Notes: generated by a model not told the origin, from the letters alone. A stretch of DNA of 7,035 bases from Candidatus Omnitrophota bacterium (GCA_028706895.1 JAQTVG010000008.1:1-7035), one strand, 5' to 3'; shown: positions 1 through 7,029, counted from the stretch's first letter. Numbers and translations: made by a program.

Positions 1-106
1 TCTTGCGGTGGGGACGGGAAAATTAAGTGCTGGTTATAAAAAACGGGGTACATAGCCAAAGCGACCGGCAATATTTCAGGAACAAGGAAACCTTGCCGGA
101 ACGGCT
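1..106. repeat. Possible short palindromic repeat element spanning the end of the 720-residue gene
   Basis: Inverted copies CCGGCAA (65-71) and TTGCCGG (93-99) could form a hairpin, and within them CAAGG/CCTTG (83-87 and 91-95) form a tighter alternative. Two G-rich blocks follow nearby: GGGGACGGG at 10-18 and ACGGGGTAC at 43-51. This DNA encodes the 27-residue tail that extends past the DUF4129-like domain. The combination recalls REP-like elements, but only one copy is in the window, so the call is tentative. The stem could also contribute to transcription termination, though no T-run follows it directly. Confidence 0.25.
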
Positions 107-2185
107 AAAGAGCGCCTTCAGAAAATCATTATAGTCGTTTAATGCCCCGGATGCATCGCCAGTCACTAAGGCATGGCGGCTATACCTGGCTTCTTCAAAT
201 TTAACGGTAAACCTCAAAAGGCTATTATCTTCTATGGAAAGTCTTTTCTGGATTAATTCAGCATAAGAAAGCGGTGGGATGTTCTCTTTATAAGTTAAAT
301 TAAAAATAGCCAGGACCTTTCTTAAATTCCCGTAAAGAATAACCATAAACTCGGAGGGGTTATTCTTAAAATGCTCTCTCAATCTATTTTTTTCTCTCTC
401 GGTTAGAATATATAAAAAAATAAAAGCAATAGCCGCAGCCAAAATCAAAAAAACTATTGTTTTAATAATTATACCGGAGAGCCAGGCCATGGTGAAAATG
501 ACGTTGACATTCACGGGCAGGCTCTTAATCCCCAAATGCTCGGCATACACCGAAGTCTGCCCGAATCTCAAAGGGAAGACCTTCCCTTTTTCTATTTTTA
601 TAATACGAGGGTTGGCAAATTCCCAATTAACAATTGATGTAATATCCTTACGCGAAGAATCGCTGTAATATCCCTCTGCCTTCAAGTCCGGCCTTATATC
701 CATTGTTGTCTCTATGTTTTGCGGGGCAAGTATTATTGAAACCAGTTTAGGCCCCTCTACTTTTACTAAAGCGGGAAGGCTTTTTACATCCTTAAATTTT
801 GCATAAATGCCGGCTTCTCCGGAAGAAAAAGTATTAATTTTACCGTTTAGGACAGAAACAATCTTATCATTGGAACTTGACCAATCCGCAATGCTGGTCA
901 AATCATCCTGAGAATTGTCGCTATATACCCCTAAAGCGGTAAACTCGCCCTTCTCCCCAACAGGGATACTTAAAACGCCGGGAGTTATTTTTACGAGTAT
1001 TAGCTTCTTTTCTTCGCCGGAGAATTGTTTTTTTAATTTCTGGATTTCGTTCTTTATATCTGCAGCCAATTTTTTAGGGTTCACCCTTTTTTGTTCTGTC
1101 GCGGAAAGTATACCGGTTGCCTTATTCGCAACAATTATCTTTGCCGCCGGGCTCCTTAAACCATCCAGCACTGCGGTTATGTCGGTTAAACCCACAGATT
1201 TTGCCAAAAAACTGCCGTTATCCTGCAAAACAACTACATCTGTGTCGGTAATCTCCCATCTTACTTTTCGGGTTATATCCTCTACCCTGTTATTGTAATA
1301 CGTGCCAAATGCGCTAATGTTTATATTCTTACCCAAAATAGCCGGTATAACTTCAGGTAAAATCGTAATGTGCTTTAATTTTTCCTGTGATACAGGCGGC
1401 TTATTAGATACATACACTTCCTGGGGCGGGCTTTGTAAATCCTGATACCTGCAGGATACTTCCTGGTTTCCGGAGAATGGAAAATATATTACGCTACTTC
1501 CCGCATATGCCGTCTGCATGCCTTGCTTAACCTGCCAGGCCACCTGCTTACTGATATTCTTTACGTAATATGCTCCGGAAGAGCTAATGAATGTCCCCAA
1601 CGCAATAAAATCCAGCTTATTCCCCGCGAGAATAGCCGGTTTATGAGGTAAAATATTTATGCTTACTAATTTTTCTACATTCATTTCTTTTTGTTGCGGT
1701 TCTTTTATTGTCAGGTAAGCGGGATTGCTAAAAACGCCTTTGTATTTGGCTAAAACCTGATATTCACCGGCCCTTCTTGAAATGATAATTCCTGCGCCAT
1801 CCAGAATGAAATCTTCCGGTTCGCTTACTAATAAGTCGGCTTCTCTGGTAATATCTTTCATTGTCATATCGGAAGAATACCCGAAAACTTTAAATTCAAG
1901 AGGAACTCCGATATCACTGGTACAACGTAACGGATAAAGGTATATATTTAAAAACGGCTCTCTTGTGAAAAAAACAAAAAACTTCTCCTGCCCCAAATAG
2001 GCCCAGGTATCTTTACCTGCCTGGTCAGGAACCCCAAATTCCTGCAACGCCTCTTCTCTTGTAAGGCCAGTAAAAGCTTTTCCGGAGGGAGTATTTATTT
2101 CCTGATAACCGGCCTGCGCATGGCAATACACCGGGTGCATATACAAAAATACCAAAAATATGGCGGTAATAATTTTTGCTTTCAT
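23..2185 (-). CDS. Exported protein with five BIG2-type Ig-like domains, one TM helix and DUF4129-like cytoplasmic tail
   Basis: A 720-residue protein. Residues 1-24 are a signal peptide (charged start, hydrophobic core, likely cleavage after CHAQA). Residues 30-73 contain TGLTREEALQEFGVPD followed by a WAYLG strand, resembling the BamE/SmpA motif. Five Ig-like domains follow at about 79-160, 172-259, 270-352, 395-477 and 480-562. Their shared core is a D-[IL]-T...W motif (DDLTSIADW, KDITSIVNW, EDITRKVRW), then a G turn and a SLPxxVxV-type last strand. Residues 353-394 are a charged, probably helical linker. A membrane helix spans 566-592, followed by the basic stretch REKNRLREHFK. Residues 612-692 match the DUF4129 pattern (PPLSYAELIQKRLS, then FEEARYSRHAL). 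DUF4129 normally closes TgpA-type proteins, and BatD proteins share the Ig-TM layout. Most of the protein is therefore outside, with a cytoplasmic tail that MoxR/DUF58 could reach. The last 27 residues lie beyond DUF4129 and look unrelated to it. Exact function unknown. Confidence 0.92.
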   Translation of the reverse strand: MKAKIITAIFLVFLYMHPVYCHAQAGYQEINTPSGKAFTGLTREEALQEFGVPDQAGKDTWAYLGQEKFFVFFTREPFLNIYLYPLRCTSDIGVPLEFKVFGYSSDMTMKDITREADLLVSEPEDFILDGAGIIISRRAGEYQVLAKYKGVFSNPAYLTIKEPQQKEMNVEKLVSINILPHKPAILAGNKLDFIALGTFISSSGAYYVKNISKQVAWQVKQGMQTAYAGSSVIYFPFSGNQEVSCRYQDLQSPPQEVYVSNKPPVSQEKLKHITILPEVIPAILGKNINISAFGTYYNNRVEDITRKVRWEITDTDVVVLQDNGSFLAKSVGLTDITAVLDGLRSPAAKIIVANKATGILSATEQKRVNPKKLAADIKNEIQKLKKQFSGEEKKLILVKITPGVLSIPVGEKGEFTALGVYSDNSQDDLTSIADWSSSNDKIVSVLNGKINTFSSGEAGIYAKFKDVKSLPALVKVEGPKLVSIILAPQNIETTMDIRPDLKAEGYYSDSSRKDITSIVNWEFANPRIIKIEKGKVFPLRFGQTSVYAEHLGIKSLPVNVNVIFTMAWLSGIIIKTIVFLILAAAIAFIFLYILTEREKNRLREHFKNNPSEFMVILYGNLRKVLAIFNLTYKENIPPLSYAELIQKRLSIEDNSLLRFTVKFEEARYSRHALVTGDASGALNDYNDFLKALFSRSGKVSLFLKYCRSLWLCTPFFITST
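110..352 (-). other. DUF4129-like domain
   Basis: Encodes residues 612-692. The features that recall DUF4129 are an initial helix (LYGNLRKVLAIFNL), the P-x-S-Y-A-E-L segment where the family usually has a TPxEYA-like motif, and the final FEEARYSR helix. In TgpA-type proteins this domain follows the last membrane helix, exactly as here (helix at 566-592). Assigned by pattern only; a profile search would settle it. Confidence 0.65.
500..1951 (-). repeat. Array of five Ig-like (BIG2-type) domains in the 720-residue protein
   Basis: Encodes residues 79-562. Each unit starts with a strand ending in P (NIYLYP, SINILP, HITILP, LVKITP, IILAP), then a strand with a GxY/GTF/GVY turn (FGYSS, LGTFI, FGTYY, LGVYS, EGYYS), then the DIT...W segment, and ends in a hydrophobic final strand. 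Units 4 and 5 are adjacent. A helical linker of about 42 residues separates units 3 and 4. Units 1 and 2 are the most degenerate: unit 1 lacks the Trp and unit 2 has ISKQVAW. The repeats are clear at the protein level only. Confidence 0.8.
2182..2185 (-). promoter_or_regulatory. ATGA stop-start overlap (translational coupling)
   Basis: The TGA stop of the 885-residue protein and the ATG of the 720-residue protein share 4 bases read as ATGA on the minus strand. There is no clear Shine-Dalgarno site just upstream of this ATG, so the downstream gene is probably translated by re-initiation. This favours linked production of the two Ig-domain proteins. Confidence 0.8.
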
Positions 2186-4839
2186 AATTTATCTACAACT
2201 GCTACTTCAATCTTTTGGCTGCTATAACCGCTGTATTTAACATATATCTGCGTGCGGCCTTTAGAGACAGCATGAACTGTGCCTTTTTCATCCACCCACG
2301 CCACGTAAGGATTAGAAGAAACCCACTCCTGTTCCGGGCCCATTTCTTTGATAAATAAATTATTATAAACAGCTACCGCTTTTAAAGAAGCGGTTGAATC
2401 TAAAGGCATAACCAAGTATGAAGGGGCCACATATATATCCAATAATCCGCCGGAATCTTTATTATCCCGCGGTTTTTCTTCCTGTTTATTCTGCTGGTTT
2501 TCAAGCTCAACATCCTCTTCAAGCGCTTCTATCTGCTTTTTCATCTCTTCAGCGCTGCGGCTATTTCTTATTTTTTTCAGGGATTCCTCAAGCTTGGCCG
2601 CTTCCTCAGGATTATCTCTTCTAAGGTCTTCTATTTTTTCTCTTAAACTGGAGAGGGACTTTTCCATAAGCAACATCTTCCTGGCCTCTGCGGCAGATTC
2701 AAAAGCATCGCTTAATTTCCTTATCTCTTCTTTTTTAATGTTATCCCTGGGTAATTCTTCTAAGCGGCTATCCACTTCTTTTTTTATATTATCCAACTGC
2801 GGTATAGACTTGAATGACATCAAATCCTTAGCGAGCTGTTTGAAGGATTCCTTTTTTTCCTCTTTCAAAGACGAACTATCAATTAATTCATTCAGCTTGC
2901 TCAGGTAATCAAGAGGCGAGCCTTCCCTGGGGACGCTCTTCTGCCGGCCTTCTTTTTTTACTTCAAGCATTGACAAAAGAATATCCGTGATTTCTCCTAT
3001 TTCCTTTTTCAGGGTATCCCTGGAGGCGTTAGATATAAAACCCTTATCTGAATTTTTATCTATATTATCTTTTATCTTTTTCCCGTCGGAAACCAATTTA
3101 TCGCTATTCTTTTCCAACTCCATATTTTCTATCTTTTCTATAAGCTCTTCCCCTCTATCAGGCAAGTTGCTCTCTTTAAGTATTCCTTTAATTCTCTCTT
3201 TCTTTTTATTAATCAACATGTGGGCTTTTATTTCCAAGAATTCATCTATGCTCTTATCAGAACCCATCCTGTTTTCCCTGATTTTTTCCCGATACTCCGA
3301 GAGGCCTTTCATAAATTCCTGATAATCCCTGGCACTCCCCATATCATCTATTTTATCTTCTAACTCCTGTGCCTGGCCCTGAGAAATCCTGGAGCTATCT
3401 ATCTCTTCCTTTAAACCTGCGGCTTTATCCGTAAGGAGCATTTCCGTTTTTAAATCTAATGCCTCCTTAACTAGGCTGCCCAAATCCTTCTGCGCATCGC
3501 CCCTGATGCCTTTTAATTTCTCTGCTTTTGCCCTGGCCTCCTTAAGAGCGTTTAGGTCCCTGGCCTCATTTATATCAGAAAGCAAATCCCGCAATTCCTC
3601 TGCCGGCTTACCTTCCAATGAATCAGCCCTATTATTTAATGAATCCAGTTTCTTGCGATAATCCCCGAACTCCTTCCACTCTTTAAAATTTCCTATAGAT
3701 TTGCGTAATTCTCTCTTGGCGCCATCCCTGCCCAAGAAATTATTAATGGCCCGCTTAAGCTCATCTTCGTATTTGTTCAATTCCTGGAGAGAGCGGCTAT
3801 CCTGCATTTTGCTTATATTATTCATAACCGATATTCTCTCTATTATATTAAACCTGTTTTTCTTCATAATATTTGCTATCTTGTCTTTTGATTTCTTCAT
3901 GTTAAAGGAAACTTTTTTATCTACAAATTTCTCTGTGTTTATCGACACATCTTCGCCCTGGCGCTTGTCTAAACCGGGCCCGGGCTTTGTAAGGTGGCTG
4001 ATAAGGCCGAGTTCAGCTTTCTGGGTCTCTATAACATTAGCCTCGTCTTTTATTAAAGAACTCAGTAAAAAAAGCATATCTTGTCTGTCTTCTTTGGAAT
4101 CAATTTGGGATATTACTTCTACAATCTCTTTCTGAATTTCGTCCTGCGACTCATAATACTGCTTTTCGAGCATTTCATTTTCTGTTTCTATCTGTTCACT
4201 CTCATACAGCAAAAATCCCCCCTTTTCAATCCTGCCTAACGGCAAACGCTGAAAAAGCGCCCAGGACAAAGATAAAACAGCCAAAAAGAGGATTGCTGCG
4301 GCAAAAAAAGCGGGATATTGCTTCTTCTTTCCTTCTGCCGGAAGGTTAAAAAGCTTATAAAATTTAATCCTGAGGAGGATTATCCAGCAGACAATGTAAA
4401 TTATAGAAAGCAAAATATGCTGCCCGTCATAATCTTTTGTGAATATAGGAAAACACAAAAATAAAGGAACGCTTAACAACTGGATATAATTTAATGGAAA
4501 ATAACGGATGTTAAAACTAAGAATGACTTGTAAAATAAATGCACCCTTTATAAATATCACTACTACGTCTTTATAAAGCAAGGAAGAATTAAGCAAAGAG
4601 TATATTATCCAGGCAAAAACCCCCAAAATACCGATATTCAGGAAAATTATCGTTAAGGGGCTATGCTTATTGATGGTAAACCAGCTGACAGAAAAACCGG
4701 CTGCCAAACCAAGGATAAAATATATCCTGTATTGCGATATAAGGCTGCCAAACAAGAATATCGCGCAGATAAGAAGAAAAAAAGTAAATAGAATTTCAAG
4801 AAACAAATACCTGTTTTCTTCCTTAATAGGATTGGACAT
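2182..4839 (-). CDS. Multi-pass membrane protein with TgpA-like N-terminus, helical repeats and C-terminal Ig-like domain
   Basis: An 885-residue protein in three parts. Residues 1-200 hold about seven hydrophobic helices (near 13-34, 39-56, 62-82, 90-108, 117-133, 141-158, 176-196). Their layout, including the RYFPLNYIQLLSVPLF segment at 112-127, resembles the membrane block of TgpA-type transglutaminase proteins (DUF3488). Residues 210-790 are highly charged, Lys/Glu-rich and helical, with a divergent repeated motif from about 338 to 777. Residues 799-882 form one BIG2-type Ig-like domain (EWVSSNPYVAWVDEKGTVHA at 838-857, then GRTQIYVKYSG). Seven helices with a cytoplasmic N-terminus would put the repeats and Ig domain outside the membrane. 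No Cys-His-Asp transglutaminase core is visible although the gene sits in the usual transglutaminase slot after MoxR and DUF58. A GAGG site 8 nt upstream supports the ATG. The stop overlaps the next start (ATGA). Function unknown; a structural or scaffold role in the envelope is inferred. The TgpA relationship is moderately supported. Confidence 0.9.
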   Translation of the reverse strand: MSNPIKEENRYLFLEILFTFFLLICAIFLFGSLISQYRIYFILGLAAGFSVSWFTINKHSPLTIIFLNIGILGVFAWIIYSLLNSSLLYKDVVVIFIKGAFILQVILSFNIRYFPLNYIQLLSVPLFLCFPIFTKDYDGQHILLSIIYIVCWIILLRIKFYKLFNLPAEGKKKQYPAFFAAAILFLAVLSLSWALFQRLPLGRIEKGGFLLYESEQIETENEMLEKQYYESQDEIQKEIVEVISQIDSKEDRQDMLFLLSSLIKDEANVIETQKAELGLISHLTKPGPGLDKRQGEDVSINTEKFVDKKVSFNMKKSKDKIANIMKKNRFNIIERISVMNNISKMQDSRSLQELNKYEDELKRAINNFLGRDGAKRELRKSIGNFKEWKEFGDYRKKLDSLNNRADSLEGKPAEELRDLLSDINEARDLNALKEARAKAEKLKGIRGDAQKDLGSLVKEALDLKTEMLLTDKAAGLKEEIDSSRISQGQAQELEDKIDDMGSARDYQEFMKGLSEYREKIRENRMGSDKSIDEFLEIKAHMLINKKKERIKGILKESNLPDRGEELIEKIENMELEKNSDKLVSDGKKIKDNIDKNSDKGFISNASRDTLKKEIGEITDILLSMLEVKKEGRQKSVPREGSPLDYLSKLNELIDSSSLKEEKKESFKQLAKDLMSFKSIPQLDNIKKEVDSRLEELPRDNIKKEEIRKLSDAFESAAEARKMLLMEKSLSSLREKIEDLRRDNPEEAAKLEESLKKIRNSRSAEEMKKQIEALEEDVELENQQNKQEEKPRDNKDSGGLLDIYVAPSYLVMPLDSTASLKAVAVYNNLFIKEMGPEQEWVSSNPYVAWVDEKGTVHAVSKGRTQIYVKYSGYSSQKIEVAVVDKL
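2194..2445 (-). other. BIG2-type Ig-like domain at the C-terminus of the 885-residue protein
   Basis: Residues 799-882 show the bacterial Ig-like group 2 pattern: a starting strand (LDIYVAPSYLVMPLD), an AVAVYNN strand, a central WVSSNPYVAWVDEKG motif, and an ending GRTQIYVKYSG strand pair. The same pattern occurs five times in the next protein. Such domains are extracytoplasmic, which supports an outward-facing C-terminal part. Confidence 0.75.
2509..3828 (-). repeat. Divergent helical protein repeats in the 885-residue protein
   Basis: This DNA encodes residues 338-777. Four fuller units can be lined up by eye: residues 454-520, 530-593, 613-693 and 709-777. Each begins with a helix of the type LDLKTEMLLTDK, LEIKAHMLINKK, ITDILLSMLEVKK or AEARKMLLMEK. 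Then comes a short turn (EIDSSRIS, LKESNLP, LIDSSSLK). A second helix with an ELxxKIxxM-like core follows (ELEDKIDDM, ELIEKIENM, SFKQLAKDLM, KLEESLKKI), then a third short helix. The third unit carries an insertion of roughly 15-20 residues. Shorter copies of the last two helices occur at 338-365, 374-401 and 412-442. The DNA itself is not repeated, so the duplication is old. Copy boundaries are by-eye estimates. Confidence 0.6.
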
Positions 4840-4847
4840 AATTTATG

Positions 4848-4851
4848 CCTC
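4848..4851 (-). promoter_or_regulatory. Shine-Dalgarno site of the 885-residue protein gene
   Basis: The minus strand reads GAGG, 8 nt before the ATG at 4839-4837, inside the 14-bp gap after the DUF58 stop (4856-4854). The spacing supports this start over later methionines. Confidence 0.7.
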
Positions 4852-4853
4852 GT

Positions 4854-6086
4854 TTATTTCAGAAAATCATGTTCCAGGTTATCCCCGCGGGCAAAGAATA
4901 TGGGAGCAAAATCAAAACCTTCGGGCAATTTTGCCTGTGGGAATCTTGCAATTTTCTCTTCCCCGTCAGTATGCATAAACGAAGAAGCAAGCAACACAAG
5001 CGGTATAAGAGAAATATTCTTCGCCTTAAGAGAAAGCATCGCGGATAAAAATTCCCAGTCCTGGTCCAGCATAATCACAATAAGGCTTGAATCATTAGGT
5101 ATGTAATCTGAGAATTCCTGAAAAAGCTCTCCTGTGCTGACCCTGCTTTCCGGCTGGGCTATGGTCAATGCCCTTAGTATATCCTCCAAATGCTCTTCGC
5201 CTTTATTAAAAGGTATGTGCGCCATCTCTCCTATGTGGGCGATAATTTCTACGGAAACATTCTTCTCAATTAAATATTTGGCTACAGAAGCGGCTATCTT
5301 TATGGTGTATTCCGCGACGCTTTCCTTACCTATGCCAAAATTATTATCTTTGTTCAGGTTGAATATGATAGTGGCCCTGAAAAATACCTGGCGCTGGAAT
5401 TGCTTAACGATTAATTTATTTTTCCTTGCGGTTGAAAGCCAGTGTATCCTTTTTATAGGGTCGCCGGGCTTATATTCCCTGATTCCAAAGAATTCATGTT
5501 CATCACCGCTGACGTGGGCTGTGTCTATGCCAAACCAGGGAGCGGTCCCTTTTGTTAATGCGGGGAATTTTGGTATGCGGAATGTGCGCGGGTAAACAAA
5601 AAGTTCCGAATAAAGAAAAAATGTTTTCTTAAAGAAAAACAGCCCCCAGGGGTCAAAAAGATAAACAGAAAAAGGCCCTATTTCATATCTTCCCCTGCGC
5701 GGGCAAAGGTGGCGGTATTTCAGGTTTAATTTTGACCTCGGCCCCAGGTACTCCAGTAAAAATCTTTTTTTTCTCTCCTGCGGTGCAGCGAAGGTAAGAT
5801 GGTCTTCCAGGATAAAATTAAATACCGGCAGGAAACTTTTATTGCGGATTGTCGCCTCAATTTCAACAAAATCGTCTTCTTCAACCTTAAGCGGGAGGTT
5901 TCTAGTAACAAGCATCCTTATGCCAAAATACTCTGCTGTAATCCATGCTATGCTTATGGCGACGGCGGATACTAAAAACCAGAAAAAGAAATGGAAAAAT
6001 TCTATTGATGTCTTAAGCCCGATAAGGAGGCTGAATATTATGGTTATAAAAACAAAAATCCATTTCTTAAGCAGTATCCTAAGCAT
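4854..6086 (-). CDS. DUF58 domain membrane protein (MoxR partner)
   Basis: A 410-residue protein. Two hydrophobic stretches near the N-terminus (about 9-24 and 30-50) form a membrane hairpin. A beta-rich region follows that contains the family's RRGRYEIGPF and DPWGLF motifs (130-139, 145-150). The DUF58 signature is GIREYKPGDPIKRIHW (201-216), followed by STARKNKLIVKQF (218-230). The rest (about 236-400) has the VWA-like layout of the family, but the expected DxSxS metal site reads NLNKD (243-247), so metal binding there is doubtful. DUF58 proteins accompany MoxR ATPases and TgpA or Bat proteins and face the cytoplasm; their biochemical activity is poorly known. The gene starts 9 bp after the MoxR stop with only a weak AAAAG upstream, so it probably relies partly on translation of the preceding gene. 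The ATG at 6086 is preferred because it keeps the first membrane helix complete. Confidence 0.94.
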   Translation of the reverse strand: MLRILLKKWIFVFITIIFSLLIGLKTSIEFFHFFFWFLVSAVAISIAWITAEYFGIRMLVTRNLPLKVEEDDFVEIEATIRNKSFLPVFNFILEDHLTFAAPQERKKRFLLEYLGPRSKLNLKYRHLCPRRGRYEIGPFSVYLFDPWGLFFFKKTFFLYSELFVYPRTFRIPKFPALTKGTAPWFGIDTAHVSGDEHEFFGIREYKPGDPIKRIHWLSTARKNKLIVKQFQRQVFFRATIIFNLNKDNNFGIGKESVAEYTIKIAASVAKYLIEKNVSVEIIAHIGEMAHIPFNKGEEHLEDILRALTIAQPESRVSTGELFQEFSDYIPNDSSLIVIMLDQDWEFLSAMLSLKAKNISLIPLVLLASSFMHTDGEEKIARFPQAKLPEGFDFAPIFFARGDNLEHDFLK

Positions 6087-6095
6087 CTTTTACTT

Positions 6096-7022
6096 TTAAG
6101 GAATGGGAGTGTTCCTGACTAAATCAGAAACTATATGGTCGGGGGTTTTCCCTGCAATTAAGGCCTTAGGCTGTAATATTATCCTGTGTTTTAACACCCA
6201 CGGCAGGAGCTTGACTACATCGTCGGGAATAACATAGTCCCTGCCCTCAAGGAGCGCCCATGCGGAACTGGTTTTCATAAGCGCGATGGAAGCCCTGGGG
6301 CTGGCTCCTAATTTTATTTCCTCTTTATTGCGCGTGCCTGAAACCAGCTTTACGATATAGTCTAATATATTAGGGGAAACCTGTATTTTTTTTACCTCTT
6401 CCTGGAGTTCCAAAACTTTTTCTAAATCTAAGGCGGGTTTGAGGGTTTCAATGGGATGCTGGACTTTCTGCCCTGATATGACTCTCACCTCTTCTGCGGC
6501 GTGCAGATACCCCATGCTTATCTTCATTGCAAACCTGTCTATCTGGGCCTCAGGCAGAGAATAAGTCCCCTGGTATTCTATCGGGTTTTGTGTTGCGACT
6601 ACTATAAAAGGATTGGGCAAAGCAAAGGTTTGGCCGTCTAAAGATACATTGTATTCCTGCATACACTCTAAGAGCGCCGATTGCGTGCGCGGGGTGGTCC
6701 TGTTGATTTCATCAGCTAAGAGTATATTGGTAAAAACCGGGCCTTTTTTAAAATCAAAATCACCGCTTTTGGGGTTATAGATAAAACCTCCTGTTACATC
6801 AGAAGGCAACAAGTCAGGAGTAAACTGGATTCTCTTAAAATCTGCATTTATTGACTTGGCCAAAGCCAGGGCGAGCGTTGTCTTGCCAAGGCCGGGAACG
6901 TCTTCTATCAGGATATGCCCTTTAGTCAAAAGGCCGACAATTAATAATTTTACCGTATCTGTTTTGCCGACAATTACTTTCTCAATATTTTCTATTATCT
7001 TTTTTAAATCCTCGCTGTGCAT
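6096..7022 (-). CDS. MoxR-family AAA+ ATPase
   Basis: A 308-residue protein, full length for the MoxR family (AAA_3 core plus AAA lid). Visible motifs: Walker A DVPGLGKTT (residues 41-49, Lys47), Walker B ILLADEINR (100-108, Asp104-Glu105), sensor 1 ATQNP (143-147), the MoxR signature LPEAQIDRF (156-164) with a probable arginine finger at Arg163, and sensor 2 GASPRAS (239-245). The C-terminal lid follows to about residue 300. No signal peptide or membrane segment, so it is cytoplasmic. Family members are ATP-driven chaperones that remodel or activate partner proteins with VWA or DUF58 domains, and the next gene encodes such a partner 9 bp downstream. The ATG start is fixed by an AAGGAG site 7 nt upstream. 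It is the first gene of the visible operon. Family assignment is secure. The actual substrate is inferred from gene order. The symbol moxR would be descriptive only. Confidence 0.97.
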   Translation of the reverse strand: MHSEDLKKIIENIEKVIVGKTDTVKLLIVGLLTKGHILIEDVPGLGKTTLALALAKSINADFKRIQFTPDLLPSDVTGGFIYNPKSGDFDFKKGPVFTNILLADEINRTTPRTQSALLECMQEYNVSLDGQTFALPNPFIVVATQNPIEYQGTYSLPEAQIDRFAMKISMGYLHAAEEVRVISGQKVQHPIETLKPALDLEKVLELQEEVKKIQVSPNILDYIVKLVSGTRNKEEIKLGASPRASIALMKTSSAWALLEGRDYVIPDDVVKLLPWVLKHRIILQPKALIAGKTPDHIVSDLVRNTPIP

Positions 7023-7029
7023 ATCGCCG

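Noticed and set aside
915..1298. Plus-strand 127-codon open frame
   Set aside because: It lies wholly inside the well-supported Ig-like array on the other strand and shows no domain or ribosome-binding signal.
2182..2185. Possible frameshift splitting one long gene into the 885- and 720-residue frames
   Set aside because: The 720-residue frame opens with a clear signal peptide right at its ATG, and the upstream protein ends after a complete Ig-like domain. This is a normal ATGA gene junction.
2509..3828. Recurring TCCCTGG-like strings on the plus strand suggesting a DNA repeat or binding-site array
   Set aside because: Each maps to an AGG arginine codon after a codon ending in C, followed by Asp, Glu, Ala or similar (P-R-D, A-R-D, A-R-A). 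Spacing is irregular. Codon bias explains it.
2594..4135. Plus-strand open frames of 104 to 144 codons opposite the helical-repeat region (2594-2908, 2987-3322, 3701-4135)
   Set aside because: They are antisense shadows. Lys/Glu-rich coding gives Ser/Phe/Leu-rich complement with few stops. None has a sensible start context or recognisable domain.
5134..5595. Plus-strand 153-codon open frame opposite the DUF58 gene
   Set aside because: The minus-strand frame carries the conserved DUF58 signature over this stretch; the plus-strand product has no recognisable features.
6087..6095. Promoter or terminator between the MoxR and DUF58 genes
   Set aside because: Only 9 bp separate them, with no inverted repeat and no room for promoter elements.
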